This document shows positions 1 through 7,501 of a DNA stretch of 12,972 bases, one piece after another; within the stretch, counting starts at the first letter, position 1; every line of letters begins with the position of its first letter. Where the stretch lies: positions 1 through 12,972 of the forward strand of contig JADZCL010000063.1 of assembly GCA_020851615.1 (NCBI GenBank), in the 5' to 3' direction. Below the pieces are notes generated by a model, which ran no database searches, was not told the DNA's origin, and saw only the letters and a program-made list of their open reading frames with translations. Source of the stretch: Rubrivivax sp. Lineage in GTDB: Bacteria; Pseudomonadota; Gammaproteobacteria; Burkholderiales; Burkholderiaceae_C. The translations under genes were made by a program, and so were the position numbers.

Positions 1-1692
1 ATGAAGGTCGTTCTGGCGCAGATCAACGCGACCGTCGGCGACCTGGCCGGCAACGCCGAGCGTATCGTGAGCGCGGCCCGGCAGGCGCACGCGGACGGTG
101 CGCAGCTGGTGCTCACGCCCGAACTGGCGCTGTGCGGATACCCGCCGGAGGACCTGCTGCTGCGCCCGGCCTTCCAGCAGGCCTGTGAGCAGGCCTTGCA
201 GGGCATTGCGCAAGCCCTCGCGTCGTGCCAGGGGCTGCATCTGGTGATTGGCCATCCGCTGGCCTTTGCGCCGCCGGTCTTGCCGGCGGCCAGCGACGCG
301 GGAGCAGAGCATGCACCGCGGCTCTTCAATGCGGCCTCTGTGCTCAGCGGTGGGCGCGTGTTGGGCAGCTACTGCAAGCGCGAGCTGCCCAACTACCGGG
401 TGTTCGACGAACGGCGCTACTTCGCGTCCGGGCGCGAGCACGGGCAGGGCGCACTCGTCTTCAGCGTGCAAGGGCTGCGCCTGGCGGTCCTGATCTGCGA
501 GGACGCCTGGGCCGAGGAGCCCGCGCAGCTGGCGCGCGACGCCGGCGCCCAGGTGCTGTGCGTGCTCAACGCCTCGCCCTTTCACATCGGCAAGGACCGC
601 GTGCGCGAGCAACGCATGGGCGCGTGTGCGCGCCGCCACGGCGTGCCGCTGCTCTATGCGCAGCTGGCGGGGGCGCAGGACGAGATGGTGTTCGACGGCG
701 CCTCGTTCGCGCTCGACGCGCAGGGGCGTGTGGTCGCACGGGCGGCGTTCTTGGCCGAAGACCGCCTGATGGTCGAGTTCGACATCCATGGCACGCCAGG
801 CGGGCGCATTCAGCCCTTGCCCGTGCTCGAGGAGCAGGTCTGGGGCGTGCTGGTGGCAGGGGTGCGCGACTACGTCGACAAGAACGGGTTTGCCGGTGCG
901 CTCATCGGCCTGTCCGGCGGCATGGATTCGGCCCTGGTGCTGGCGCTGGCCGTCGATGCGCTGGGTGCGGCGCGCGTGCGTACGGTGATGATGCCCTCGC
1001 GCTACACCGCTGACATTTCGCTGGCCGATGCGCGCGAGATGGCGCAGCGCCTTGGCGTGCACCATGAGGAGATCGCGATCGATCCGGTGTGCGACGCCTT
1101 TGCGGACGCGCTCGCGCCATCGTTTGCGGGCCTGCCCGCTGACACCACCGAAGAGAACCTGCAGGCCCGCGTGCGGGGTACGCTGCTGATGGGGCTGTCC
1201 AACAAGAGCGGCTGGGTCGTGCTGACGACCGGCAACAAGAGCGAACTGGCCACCGGCTACTGCACGCTCTACGGCGACATGGCAGGCGGCTTTGCGGCGA
1301 TCAAGGATGTCTACAAGACCTTGGTCTACCGGCTGGCGCGCTGGAAGAACGGCCAGCCCACACGGCGCGCCGATGGCAGCACGGGCCCGGTGATCCCCGA
1401 GCGCATCATCACCCGTGCGCCGTCGGCCGAACTGCGCCCGGACCAGACCGATCAGGACAGCCTGCCGCCCTACGCGGTGCTCGACGACATCCTGGCGCGC
1501 TTCGTCGAGGGCGACGCGTCGATCGACGAGATCGTCGCGGCCGGCCATGCGCGTGCCGACGTCGAGCGGGTGGTGCGGCTGGTGCGGGTGGCCGAGTACA
1601 AGCGGCGGCAGGCGCCGGTGGGCGTGCGCATCACACAGCGCGGTTTCGGGCGTGACTGGCGCCAGCCCATCACCACGAAATTCCGTGCTTAA
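1..1692 (+). CDS. nadE: Glutamine-dependent NAD+ synthetase
   Basis: This cytoplasmic enzyme converts nicotinic acid adenine dinucleotide to NAD+ using ATP and ammonia released from glutamine, the last step of NAD+ synthesis. The protein is 563 residues, which fits the two-domain glutamine-dependent type. The N-terminal half is a nitrilase-fold glutaminase with the triad visible as E41 (in TPELALCGYPPED), K126 (in YCKRELPNY) and C166 (in ICEDAW). The C-terminal half is the synthetase, with the PP-loop SGGMDSA at 306-312, the TTGNKSE segment and a late ELRPDQTDQDSLPPY segment typical of the family. All key residues are intact. The ATG is the first base of the window, so the ribosome binding site and promoter cannot be seen. 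glnB begins 33 bases after the stop and the two are probably cotranscribed. Confidence 0.96.
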   Translation: MKVVLAQINATVGDLAGNAERIVSAARQAHADGAQLVLTPELALCGYPPEDLLLRPAFQQACEQALQGIAQALASCQGLHLVIGHPLAFAPPVLPAASDAGAEHAPRLFNAASVLSGGRVLGSYCKRELPNYRVFDERRYFASGREHGQGALVFSVQGLRLAVLICEDAWAEEPAQLARDAGAQVLCVLNASPFHIGKDRVREQRMGACARRHGVPLLYAQLAGAQDEMVFDGASFALDAQGRVVARAAFLAEDRLMVEFDIHGTPGGRIQPLPVLEEQVWGVLVAGVRDYVDKNGFAGALIGLSGGMDSALVLALAVDALGAARVRTVMMPSRYTADISLADAREMAQRLGVHHEEIAIDPVCDAFADALAPSFAGLPADTTEENLQARVRGTLLMGLSNKSGWVVLTTGNKSELATGYCTLYGDMAGGFAAIKDVYKTLVYRLARWKNGQPTRRADGSTGPVIPERIITRAPSAELRPDQTDQDSLPPYAVLDDILARFVEGDASIDEIVAAGHARADVERVVRLVRVAEYKRRQAPVGVRITQRGFGRDWRQPITTKFRA

Positions 1693-2064
<372 letters not shown>

Positions 2065-2085
2065 GGACTGCCAGGCGCAGGACGC

Positions 2086-2685
2086 TCAGGTCCGGCGCAG
2101 GTCCGTGCGCGGCGTACCGCCCGCAAGCGCCTGCTCGACGCGGGCCAGCAGCCGCTGCGGCTCGTCGTCGACGAGCAGCATGTCCGCCTGGTCGGCGGTC
2201 ACGAAGCCTTGGCGCACCGTGTCCTGCAGGAAGTGCAGCAGCGGGTCGTAGTAGCCCGCCGTGTTGAGCAGGGCAATCGGCCGGCCGTGATGGCCGAGCT
2301 GCCGCCAGGTCCAGATCTCGAACAATTCCTCGAAGGTTCCCAGGCCCCCAGGCAGCGCGACGAAGGCGTGTGCACGCTCGGCCATGCGGCGCTTGCGTAC
2401 GTGCATGTTGGGCACGATGAGGAGCTCGGCAAGCCCGGAGTGCCCGACTTCGCGTGCCATCAGCGATTGCGGGATCACGCCGGTCACGCGGGCCCCGCCC
2501 TCGCAGGCCGCGTCGGCAAGCACCCCCATCAATCCGACCTTGCCGCCGCCGTAGACCAGTTCCCAGCCGCGCTGCGCAAGATCACTGCCGATTGCGCGGG
2601 CCGCCTCGGCAAAGGCCGGTCGCGCGCCGTGCCGCGAGCCGCAGAAGACGCACAGGGTGATCGGCGCTGGGCCCGAAATGGTCAT
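2086..2685 (-). CDS. LOG-family protein (TIGR00730; nucleoside 5'-monophosphate phosphoribohydrolase-like)
   Basis: The protein belongs to the family formerly annotated as lysine decarboxylase. Characterised members hydrolyse nucleotide 5'-monophosphates, some of them cytokinin precursors, to free base and ribose 5-phosphate. The substrate of this one is not evident from sequence. The start at 2685 gives 199 residues beginning MTISGPAPITLCVFCGS, which matches where the family begins. A start 22 codons upstream is open but would run into dgkA. Visible motifs are the N-terminal CVFCGS strand, YGGGKVGLMG at about 45-54, M94 with R97-K98 (the family MxxRK motif) and the signature PGGLGTFEE at 112-120, all intact. 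It is the last gene of the minus-strand run, 19 bases after dgkA, and is probably cotranscribed with it. It converges on glnB. Confidence 0.88.
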   Translation of the reverse strand: MTISGPAPITLCVFCGSRHGARPAFAEAARAIGSDLAQRGWELVYGGGKVGLMGVLADAACEGGARVTGVIPQSLMAREVGHSGLAELLIVPNMHVRKRRMAERAHAFVALPGGLGTFEELFEIWTWRQLGHHGRPIALLNTAGYYDPLLHFLQDTVRQGFVTADQADMLLVDDEPQRLLARVEQALAGGTPRTDLRRT

Positions 2686-2704
2686 CAGGGTCACCGGTGC
2701 GCAC

Positions 2705-3085
2705 TTACCCCAGCAGGCGCGCCCACAGCGCAGCCGCCCAGGTTGCGCCACAGGTCAGGAGCGAGAGCAGCACAGCGGCGCTGCCGTAGTCCTTGGCACG
2801 GCCGGAGAGCTCGTGGTGTTCGAGCGAGATGCGGTCGATTGCCGCTTCGAGGCCCGAGTTGAGCAACTCCACGATCAGCACCAGCAGCACCGTGCCGGCC
2901 AGAATGGCGCGTTCGCTCCAGCTGTTGCCCAGCCACAGCGCCGCCGGCAGCATGGGCACGGCAAGCGCGGTCTCCTGCCGGAAGGCGCTCTCGTGGCGCC
3001 AGGCCGCGGCCATCCCGGCGGTCGAGTTGCGGGCGGCATGCCAGATCCGGGTCAGACCTGTGCGCCCCTTGTGCGGGTTGGCCAT
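2705..3085 (-). CDS. dgkA: Diacylglycerol kinase (DgkA type)
   Basis: This small integral inner-membrane kinase phosphorylates diacylglycerol to phosphatidic acid and so recycles the lipid released during membrane-derived glycan synthesis. The 126-residue product starting MANPHKGRTGLTRIWHAARNS aligns by eye with E. coli DgkA (122 residues). It shares ESAFRQE at 32-38, VELLNSGLEAAIDRI at 72-86 with the catalytic glutamates equivalent to E69 and E76 (here E73 and E80), and HELSGRAKDYGSAAV at 91-105. Three membrane helices are expected, at about 40-54, 60-76 and 103-122. An in-frame ATG 17 codons upstream would add residues the family does not have, so I chose 3085, although no strong Shine-Dalgarno is visible there. 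It starts 66 bases after the RDD gene and is followed 19 bases later by the LOG gene. Confidence 0.93.
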   Translation of the reverse strand: MANPHKGRTGLTRIWHAARNSTAGMAAAWRHESAFRQETALAVPMLPAALWLGNSWSERAILAGTVLLVLIVELLNSGLEAAIDRISLEHHELSGRAKDYGSAAVLLSLLTCGATWAAALWARLLG

Positions 3086-3151
3086 GGCCGGTGATTCTGC
3101 CAAAGCGGCTTTTGCGGCACCGCAGACGCCCGACACGTGTGCGGGCTGTCT

Positions 3152-3670
3152 TCAGGCCCGCTGCGTGGCTCGCACGTCGACGAGCCGGGTTCCGCAGACC
3201 GCGTCGTGCAGGAACTGCCGATCGGGGTGCAAGCCAGCCAGCGCCGCATACGCCAGTACGCCCACCAGTACCACGCCGGCCGCCGCATAGCCGCCGGCCA
3301 GCCCGGTCAGGTCAATGGTCAGCAAAGCCGGCAGGATCCACAACCAAGCCAGCACATAGCGCGCCAGGGCCCGGCCCTGGGTCAGCGGCCGGCCATCGAC
3401 CTGTTCCAAGCCTACGCGCCAGGTCTTCATCGCCACGGTCTGGCCGCCGTGAGTCCAGAACCAGACGAAATAGATCGCCAGCACGACGAAGAGGAAGGCC
3501 TGCAGGCCATGCTTGCCCTGCAGGGCGTGGCGCTGCTGCGTCAGGCCGGCATAGAGCCAGCCGGCGACCATCAGCACGCCAAAGAGGAGCACGCCTTCAT
3601 AGAACAGCGCGGCCAATCGGCGCCTGATGCCCGCGGTGTTGGCCCGGGGTTGCGGTGTCTGCAGCGTCAC
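3152..3670 (-). CDS. RDD-family integral membrane protein
   Basis: The product is a 172-residue inner-membrane protein whose biochemical role is not established. Four hydrophobic segments are visible, at about 24-43, 56-73, 103-120 and 126-147. The RDD signature is seen as RRRLAALFYEGVLLFG at 16-31, where the first acidic position is Glu rather than Asp, then GGQTVAMKTWRV at 76-86 and a C-terminal FLHDAVCGTRLV with H155-D156. The start is a GTG whose bases overlap the stop of the preceding gene as GTGA at 3667-3670, which implies translational coupling. The longer open frame upstream of this GTG lies inside the DUF3106 gene and is not credible. As the fourth gene behind the sigma factor, it may act in envelope homeostasis; that role is inferred from context only. 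Confidence 0.85.
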   Translation of the reverse strand: MTLQTPQPRANTAGIRRRLAALFYEGVLLFGVLMVAGWLYAGLTQQRHALQGKHGLQAFLFVVLAIYFVWFWTHGGQTVAMKTWRVGLEQVDGRPLTQGRALARYVLAWLWILPALLTIDLTGLAGGYAAAGVVLVGVLAYAALAGLHPDRQFLHDAVCGTRLVDVRATQRA

Positions 3671-4428
3671 GATCCGGACGCCGCTGCCGGCCGTGGCACC
3701 GTGTTCAGCCGGATCGTGGCCGCACCCTGGGGACCGCGGGTGGGCAGCAGGGTTTGTGGATCGACGAACTCCGGCGTGGCGGCGATCTTGGGCAGCCCCG
3801 GCTGGGTGTGCGGCGGCGGATTGGTCGGTTTGGTCAGCAGGGTGGTGGTGGCGCCGGGCTTGACTTGGACGACGGTCGCGGTGACCGGCTTGGCTGGTGT
3901 CCGTGGGGGATTGACGGGCACCATGCGCTTGCGCGTGGTGTTCGCCGGGGCGGTCACCGCGGTCGGCCCTGGGGCTGTCGCAGCCGCGGCCGTTGCCGGT
4001 GCTGCACGGCGGGCCAGAGCCTGCTGCTGCTCGGGCGGCAGCGCCCGATAGGCTTGCCAGGAAGCCTGCCTTTCGGCGGCCGGCAACTTGCGCAGTTCCT
4101 GGTAATTGACACGGGCGCGGCCACGTTCGGTCGGTGACATGGCGGCCCACTGCGCCATGCGTGCCTGGATGCGCTCGCGCTCGGCGGGGGGCAGGGACGG
4201 GTAGCGCTGCGCGACGCCAAGCCACTTCGTCTTGCGGTCCGCGTCGATGCCCGTCCAGTGTGTGCGCAGAGGCGCGAGTGCAGCCTGCTGCGCCGGTGAC
4301 AGCGCGCTCCAGGCCGGCCCCGAGGGCTGCTGGACCGGCGCCGACGCGGGGCTGCCTGCTGGCGTCGTCGCCTGCAGCGAGGTCCAGAGCAGGGCCCCGA
4401 ACAAGAAAGCGGCGGTGCGCAGGCTCAC
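3667..4428 (-). CDS. DUF3106-like exported protein
   Basis: This 253-residue protein has a signal peptide (residues 1-20, hydrophobic core about 6-18, likely cleavage after LQA) and is probably periplasmic. Residues about 38-140 are helical and charged and carry five copies of a short [L/M]-[S/P]-P-like motif: LSPAQQ (43-48), LPPAER (79-84), MSPTER (97-102), LPAAER (115-120) and LPPEQQ (130-135). Conserved tryptophans lie between several copies. This resembles the DUF3106 family. The rest of the protein is an Ala/Pro/Thr-rich, probably disordered tail. The start codon is GTG, overlapping the stop of the upstream gene by four bases (GTGA, 4425-4428), and the gene overlaps the RDD gene in the same way at its other end. 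Its function is unknown; a periplasmic sensing or scaffold role is a guess from its place in a sigma-factor operon. Confidence 0.85.
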   Translation of the reverse strand: MSLRTAAFLFGALLWTSLQATTPAGSPASAPVQQPSGPAWSALSPAQQAALAPLRTHWTGIDADRKTKWLGVAQRYPSLPPAERERIQARMAQWAAMSPTERGRARVNYQELRKLPAAERQASWQAYRALPPEQQQALARRAAPATAAAATAPGPTAVTAPANTTRKRMVPVNPPRTPAKPVTATVVQVKPGATTTLLTKPTNPPPHTQPGLPKIAATPEFVDPQTLLPTRGPQGAATIRLNTVPRPAAASGS

Positions 4429-4871
4429 GGTGGCGCGGTCTTCAGGTACTCGCGAAAGCCCGGATCGGTCCAGGCCGCCGGCGGTAGATCGTCGGACAGC
4501 AGCATGGCGTCGATTTCGGCCGCAGCTTGCACCTGCTCCTGCCGCCCCCAGTGCTCGATCAGCAGCAGGCCGGCCACGAGAGCCAGCAGTGGCGCCCAGG
4601 CCGCCAGGTTCAGCCAGAGACCTCCGCGACCCAGACTGGTGCTGCCCTGCCCACTGCCCAGGACGACCGGCCCCGCCGCCGTGGCACTGGCGTGCGCCAG
4701 ACGGCGCTGGCGTGCGCGCACCAGCGCCTGCTCACGGGCGACGCGCAGGCGCTCGGAGATGTCGTGCGGCACGGTGCCGGCACGATCGCTCAGGCCGGCT
4801 GCCAGGCGGGCTGCGAGTTGCGCTTCGAGGCAGTCCAGCCGCGCTTGGGGATGGGTGGGCAGTGCGGTCAT
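4425..4871 (-). CDS. Single-pass membrane protein, DUF3619-like, possible anti-sigma partner
   Basis: The 148-residue product has a soluble N-terminal part of about 84 residues rich in Arg and Ala (basic RARQRR at 52-57) and one hydrophobic helix at about 85-106. Its short acidic tail contains EIDAMLLSDDLPPAAWTDPGF at 119-139 (residues 119-122 and 126-139 are the most family-like). The basic side before the helix suggests N-terminus in, C-terminus out. The tail matches what I recall of the Burkholderiales family DUF3619. Its ATG overlaps the sigma-factor stop codon (ATGA, 4868-4871) and its own stop overlaps the next gene. The topology and position immediately after an ECF sigma gene are those of an anti-sigma factor, but I see no recognised anti-sigma motif such as a zinc-binding HxxxCxxC, so that role is a hypothesis. 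Confidence 0.8.
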   Translation of the reverse strand: MTALPTHPQARLDCLEAQLAARLAAGLSDRAGTVPHDISERLRVAREQALVRARQRRLAHASATAAGPVVLGSGQGSTSLGRGGLWLNLAAWAPLLALVAGLLLIEHWGRQEQVQAAAEIDAMLLSDDLPPAAWTDPGFREYLKTAPP

Positions 4872-5458
4872 GGCGAGATTCCCTTGGTTCGAAGGGCGCG
4901 CGCCAACGCCTGCACGGCTCTGGAGCAGTGCGTCTTCACGCTGCCCTCGGAGCAGCCCATCACCTCGGCGGTCTCGGCCACGTCGAATTCCTCCCAGTAA
5001 CGCAGGAGGAAGGCTTCGCGTTGACGTGTGGGCAACTCCATGATCTCCGTCTCGATCAGGTGCAGCATCTGCTCACGCGCGACCGCATCGGCGGCGCTTT
5101 CGGCGCCCAGTGCGCCCTCGACCGACTGCAGCGACGCCAGCAGGTCGAAGTCGTCGGACTCCTCGTCGCCTTCGAAGTCCGAGAAGTTGCGCAGCACCGC
5201 ATTGCGCACCTTCTGGCGCCGGAACCAGTCCATCGTGGCATTGCTCATGATGCGCTGGAACAGCAGCGGCAGCTCGGCGGCAGGGCGGTCGGCGTAACGC
5301 TCGGCCAGCCGGATCATGGAATCCTGCACGATGTCCAATGCCGCCTCGTCGTCGCGCACCGCGTAGACGGTGCGCTTGAAGGCGCGTCTCTCGACCGCTT
5401 TGAGGAAGTCGGACAGTTCTTTCTCGGTGGCCAACGCGTGCTCCGCCGGTGCCTGCAT
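4868..5458 (-). CDS. ECF-type (sigma-70 family) RNA polymerase sigma factor
   Basis: The protein is a two-domain sigma factor that directs RNA polymerase to a specific promoter set. From the ATG at 5458 it is 196 residues, starting MQAPAEHALATEKELSDFLK. Region 2 spans about residues 15-95, with DEEAALDIV-like DDEAALDIVQDSMIRLAERY and the DNA-melting helix ending in MDWFRRQKVRN. An acidic linker with EGDEESDDFD follows, then region 4 at about 141-190 (ELPTRQREAFLLRYWEEFDVAE, with a helix-turn-helix through MGCSEGSVKTHCSRAVQAL). Regions 1 and 3 are absent, as in ECF factors. The open frame extends 47 codons further upstream, but that extension crosses the divergent promoter region and lacks family similarity. 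It heads the minus-strand operon and overlaps the next gene by ATGA. Upstream lies a plausible minus-strand -10 element, CATAAT. Confidence 0.9.
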   Translation of the reverse strand: MQAPAEHALATEKELSDFLKAVERRAFKRTVYAVRDDEAALDIVQDSMIRLAERYADRPAAELPLLFQRIMSNATMDWFRRQKVRNAVLRNFSDFEGDEESDDFDLLASLQSVEGALGAESAADAVAREQMLHLIETEIMELPTRQREAFLLRYWEEFDVAETAEVMGCSEGSVKTHCSRAVQALARALRTKGISP

Positions 5459-5482
5459 GACCAGCCTGTGGGACCGGCGCGC

Positions 5483-5488
5483 ATTATG
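5483..5488 (-). promoter_or_regulatory. Candidate -10 element of the sigma-factor operon
   Basis: Read on the minus strand, these bases are CATAAT, matching five of six positions of the TATAAT consensus, 24 bases before the proposed sigma-factor ATG at 5458. No good -35 hexamer lies at 16-18 bases, so recognition may need an activator. The assignment rests on sequence match and position only. Confidence 0.45.
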
Positions 5489-5512
5489 GGCGACCGGGTC
5501 GAGTCGCGCGGG

Positions 5513-5521
5513 TGCAATAAT
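5513..5521 (+). promoter_or_regulatory. Candidate extended -10 promoter of ilvB
   Basis: The bases TGCAATAAT form an extended -10 element (TG, one base, then AATAAT, five of six matches to consensus). Transcription would start near 5528 and give a leader of roughly 145 bases before the ilvB ATG at 5673. The -35 position is GC-rich and poor, which is usual for extended -10 promoters. The element lies only 24 bases from the divergent -10 of the sigma operon, so RNA polymerase binding at the two promoters would overlap. Confidence 0.5.
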
Positions 5522-5544
5522 GCTGCTTCGCACAACGCTCTTTT

Positions 5545-5571
5545 CAGGTCCGATGCCGACTGCCCGACCTG
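5545..5571 (+). other. Stem-loop in the ilvB leader RNA
   Basis: CAGGTC at 5545-5550 pairs perfectly with GACCTG at 5566-5571, leaving a 15-base loop. It lies early in the predicted ilvB leader. It has no following T-tract, and no leader peptide rich in Ile, Val or Leu codons precedes it, so I do not call it an attenuator. Confidence 0.3.
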
Positions 5572-5672
5572 GGTGGCGGCGATTCGATCGCGCAGGCACC
5601 GAAGCCGTTTCAAGAGAACGCGTCGGAGGTGCACCGATGGTTTTTCGTCAGAGAAATTCACAGAGGTTCTTC

Positions 5673-7445
5673 ATGGACATGTCTGCCGCGGAAGTCAAGC
5701 GTGCCGCACCGGCACAACCGCAAACACCCCCCGCCGAGCTCAACGGCTCGCAAATCCTCATCCGCAGCCTGCAGGCCGAAGGCGTCAAGTACGTCTGGGG
5801 CTACCCAGGCGGCGCGGTGCTCTACATCTACGACGAACTGTTCAAGCAGGACAGCATCCGTCACGTCCTCGTGCGCCACGAACAGGCCGCGGCCCATGCA
5901 GCCGACGGCTATGCCCGTGCCACCGGCGAGGTCGGCGTGTGTCTGGTCACCTCGGGGCCGGGTGTCACCAATGCGCTCACCGGCATCGCTACCGCCTACA
6001 TGGACTCGACACCGATGGTCGTGCTCTGCGGCCAGGTGCCCACGCCGGCCATCGGGCTGGATGCGTTCCAGGAGTGCGACACGGTGGGCATCACGCGACC
6101 GGTCGTCAAGCACAACTTCCTGGTCAAGGATGTGCGCGATCTGGCGCTGACGGTCAAGAAGGCCTTTCACATCGCACGCACGGGTCGGCCCGGGCCGGTC
6201 GTGATCGACATCCCGAAGGACGTTTCGATCGCCACCGCGCCGTTCGAGTACCCCGCGGCCATCGAGATGCGCTCATACAACCCCGTGCGCAAGGGCCACG
6301 GCGGGCAGATCCGCAAGGCGGTGCAACTGCTTCTTGCGGCCAAGCGGCCCTACATCTACACCGGCGGGGGTGTCATCGCCAGTGGGGCGGCGGCCGAGCT
6401 GCGGACGCTCGTCGAGTTGCTGGGCACGCCCTGCACCAGCACCCTGATGGGGCTGGGCGCGATTGCGGGCTCTCATCCGGGGTTCCTCGGCATGCTGGGC
6501 ATGCATGGCACCTACGAGGCCAACAACGCGATGCAGCACTGCGACGTGCTGCTGGCGGTGGGTGCGCGCTTCGATGACCGAGTGATCGGCAACCCGGCCG
6601 ACTTCGCCAAGGTCGAGCGCAAGATCATCCACATCGACATCGACCCCTCGTCGATCTCCAAGCGCGTCAAGGTCGACATCCCGATCGTCGGCGATGTGAA
6701 GGATGTGCTGCAGGAACTGATCGCCCAGGTGCGCGAAGCGCAGGCGCGTCCCGATGCGAAGGCCTTGGGCGAGTGGTGGAGCCGGATCGAGGAGTGGCGC
6801 CAGCGCCGCTGTCTGGCCTACAAGCCGAGCAACGAGGTCATCAAGCCACAGGCGGTGATCGAGAAGCTGTGGCAGCTCACGCGCGAGCGCGACGCCTACA
6901 TCACCTCGGACGTCGGTCAGCACCAGATGTGGGCGGCCCAGTACTACCGCTTCGAGGAGCCGCGGCGCTGGATCAACTCCGGCGGCCTGGGCACGATGGG
7001 CGTAGGCCTGCCCTTTGCGATGGGGATCAAGCTGGCCAAGCCCGAGTCCGATGTGTTCTGCATCACCGGCGAGGGGAGCATCCAGATGTGCATCCAGGAG
7101 CTCTCGACCTGCCGCCAGTACAACACGCCGGTGAAGATCGTCTCGCTGAACAACCGCTACCTGGGCATGGTGCGGCAGTGGCAGGAGATCCAGTACGGCG
7201 GCCGCTACTCGCACTCGTACATGGACGCGTTGCCCGACTTCGTCAAGCTCGCCGAGGCCTATGGCCACGTCGGCCTGCTGGTCGAGACACCCTCGGATGT
7301 CGAAGGTGCGCTGCGCGAGGCGATCCGGCTGAAGGACCGCACCGTCTTCCTCGACGTGCGCACTGATCCGACGGAGAACGTCTGGCCGATGGTCCAGGCG
7401 GGCAAGGGCATAACCGAGATGCTGTTGCGCTCCGAAGAGCTGTGA
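5673..7445 (+). CDS. ilvB: Acetolactate synthase large (catalytic) subunit
   Basis: This thiamine-diphosphate enzyme condenses pyruvate with pyruvate or 2-oxobutyrate, the first common step of valine, leucine and isoleucine synthesis. The 590-residue product has the usual order: ThDP pyrimidine-binding domain (GYPGGAVLYIYDELF at 43-57, catalytic Glu E70 in RHEQAAAHAADGYARATG), a central FAD-binding domain, and the ThDP pyrophosphate-binding domain with GEGS at 466-469 and the paired NN at 493-494. Glu replaces the commoner Asp of GDGS, a substitution I recall in related betaproteobacterial enzymes. The start is uncertain. ATG 5673 (MDMSAAEV) fits the family N-terminus and has AGAGG six bases upstream. 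ATG 5637 has a stronger GGAGGT (5625-5630) and would add 12 residues. It is equivalent to E. coli IlvI and pairs with the IlvH-like small subunit downstream. Confidence 0.95.
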   Translation: MDMSAAEVKRAAPAQPQTPPAELNGSQILIRSLQAEGVKYVWGYPGGAVLYIYDELFKQDSIRHVLVRHEQAAAHAADGYARATGEVGVCLVTSGPGVTNALTGIATAYMDSTPMVVLCGQVPTPAIGLDAFQECDTVGITRPVVKHNFLVKDVRDLALTVKKAFHIARTGRPGPVVIDIPKDVSIATAPFEYPAAIEMRSYNPVRKGHGGQIRKAVQLLLAAKRPYIYTGGGVIASGAAAELRTLVELLGTPCTSTLMGLGAIAGSHPGFLGMLGMHGTYEANNAMQHCDVLLAVGARFDDRVIGNPADFAKVERKIIHIDIDPSSISKRVKVDIPIVGDVKDVLQELIAQVREAQARPDAKALGEWWSRIEEWRQRRCLAYKPSNEVIKPQAVIEKLWQLTRERDAYITSDVGQHQMWAAQYYRFEEPRRWINSGGLGTMGVGLPFAMGIKLAKPESDVFCITGEGSIQMCIQELSTCRQYNTPVKIVSLNNRYLGMVRQWQEIQYGGRYSHSYMDALPDFVKLAEAYGHVGLLVETPSDVEGALREAIRLKDRTVFLDVRTDPTENVWPMVQAGKGITEMLLRSEEL

Positions 7446-7454
7446 GTACCTGAA

Positions 7455-7501
7455 CCGGCGTTGCTGCTGCGCGGTTACCGCTGCGCGGCGGGCAACGCCG
7501 G
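7455..7501 (+). other. Long stem-loop in the ilvB-ilvN gap
   Basis: CCGGCGTTGC at 7455-7464 and GCAACGCCGG at 7492-7501 are perfect 10-base inverted arms around a 27-base loop. The loop contains a repeated GCTGCGCGG and a short internal GCGGT/ACCGC dyad. It begins 10 bases after the ilvB stop codon. No T-tract follows, so a simple intrinsic terminator is unlikely. An mRNA-stabilising or processing hairpin that sets the ratio of the two subunits is plausible. The remaining 156 bases before ilvN hold no gene I can support. Confidence 0.55.

Noticed and set aside
2686..2751. Longer N-terminus of the LOG protein from the upstream ATG
   Set aside because: It overlaps dgkA by 47 bases and adds residues before the normal family start.
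3128..3146. GCCCG/CGGGC dyad between the RDD gene and dgkA as a terminator
   Set aside because: The stem needs a bulge and has no T-run in either direction, so it does not separate dgkA from the operon with confidence.
5459..5599. Longer N-terminus of the sigma factor
   Set aside because: The extra 47 codons cover the divergent promoter region and do not resemble sigma region 2 leaders.
5528..5672. A leucine/valine/isoleucine attenuator in the ilvB leader
   Set aside because: There is a 6-bp hairpin, but no leader ORF rich in branched-chain codons and no terminator stem with T-tract.
4232..6577. A 781-codon open frame on the plus strand across the sigma operon and ilvB
   Set aside because: It is antisense to three well-supported genes and out of frame with ilvB. 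Its translation is Arg/Ala/His-rich low complexity without domains, a usual by-product of high GC.
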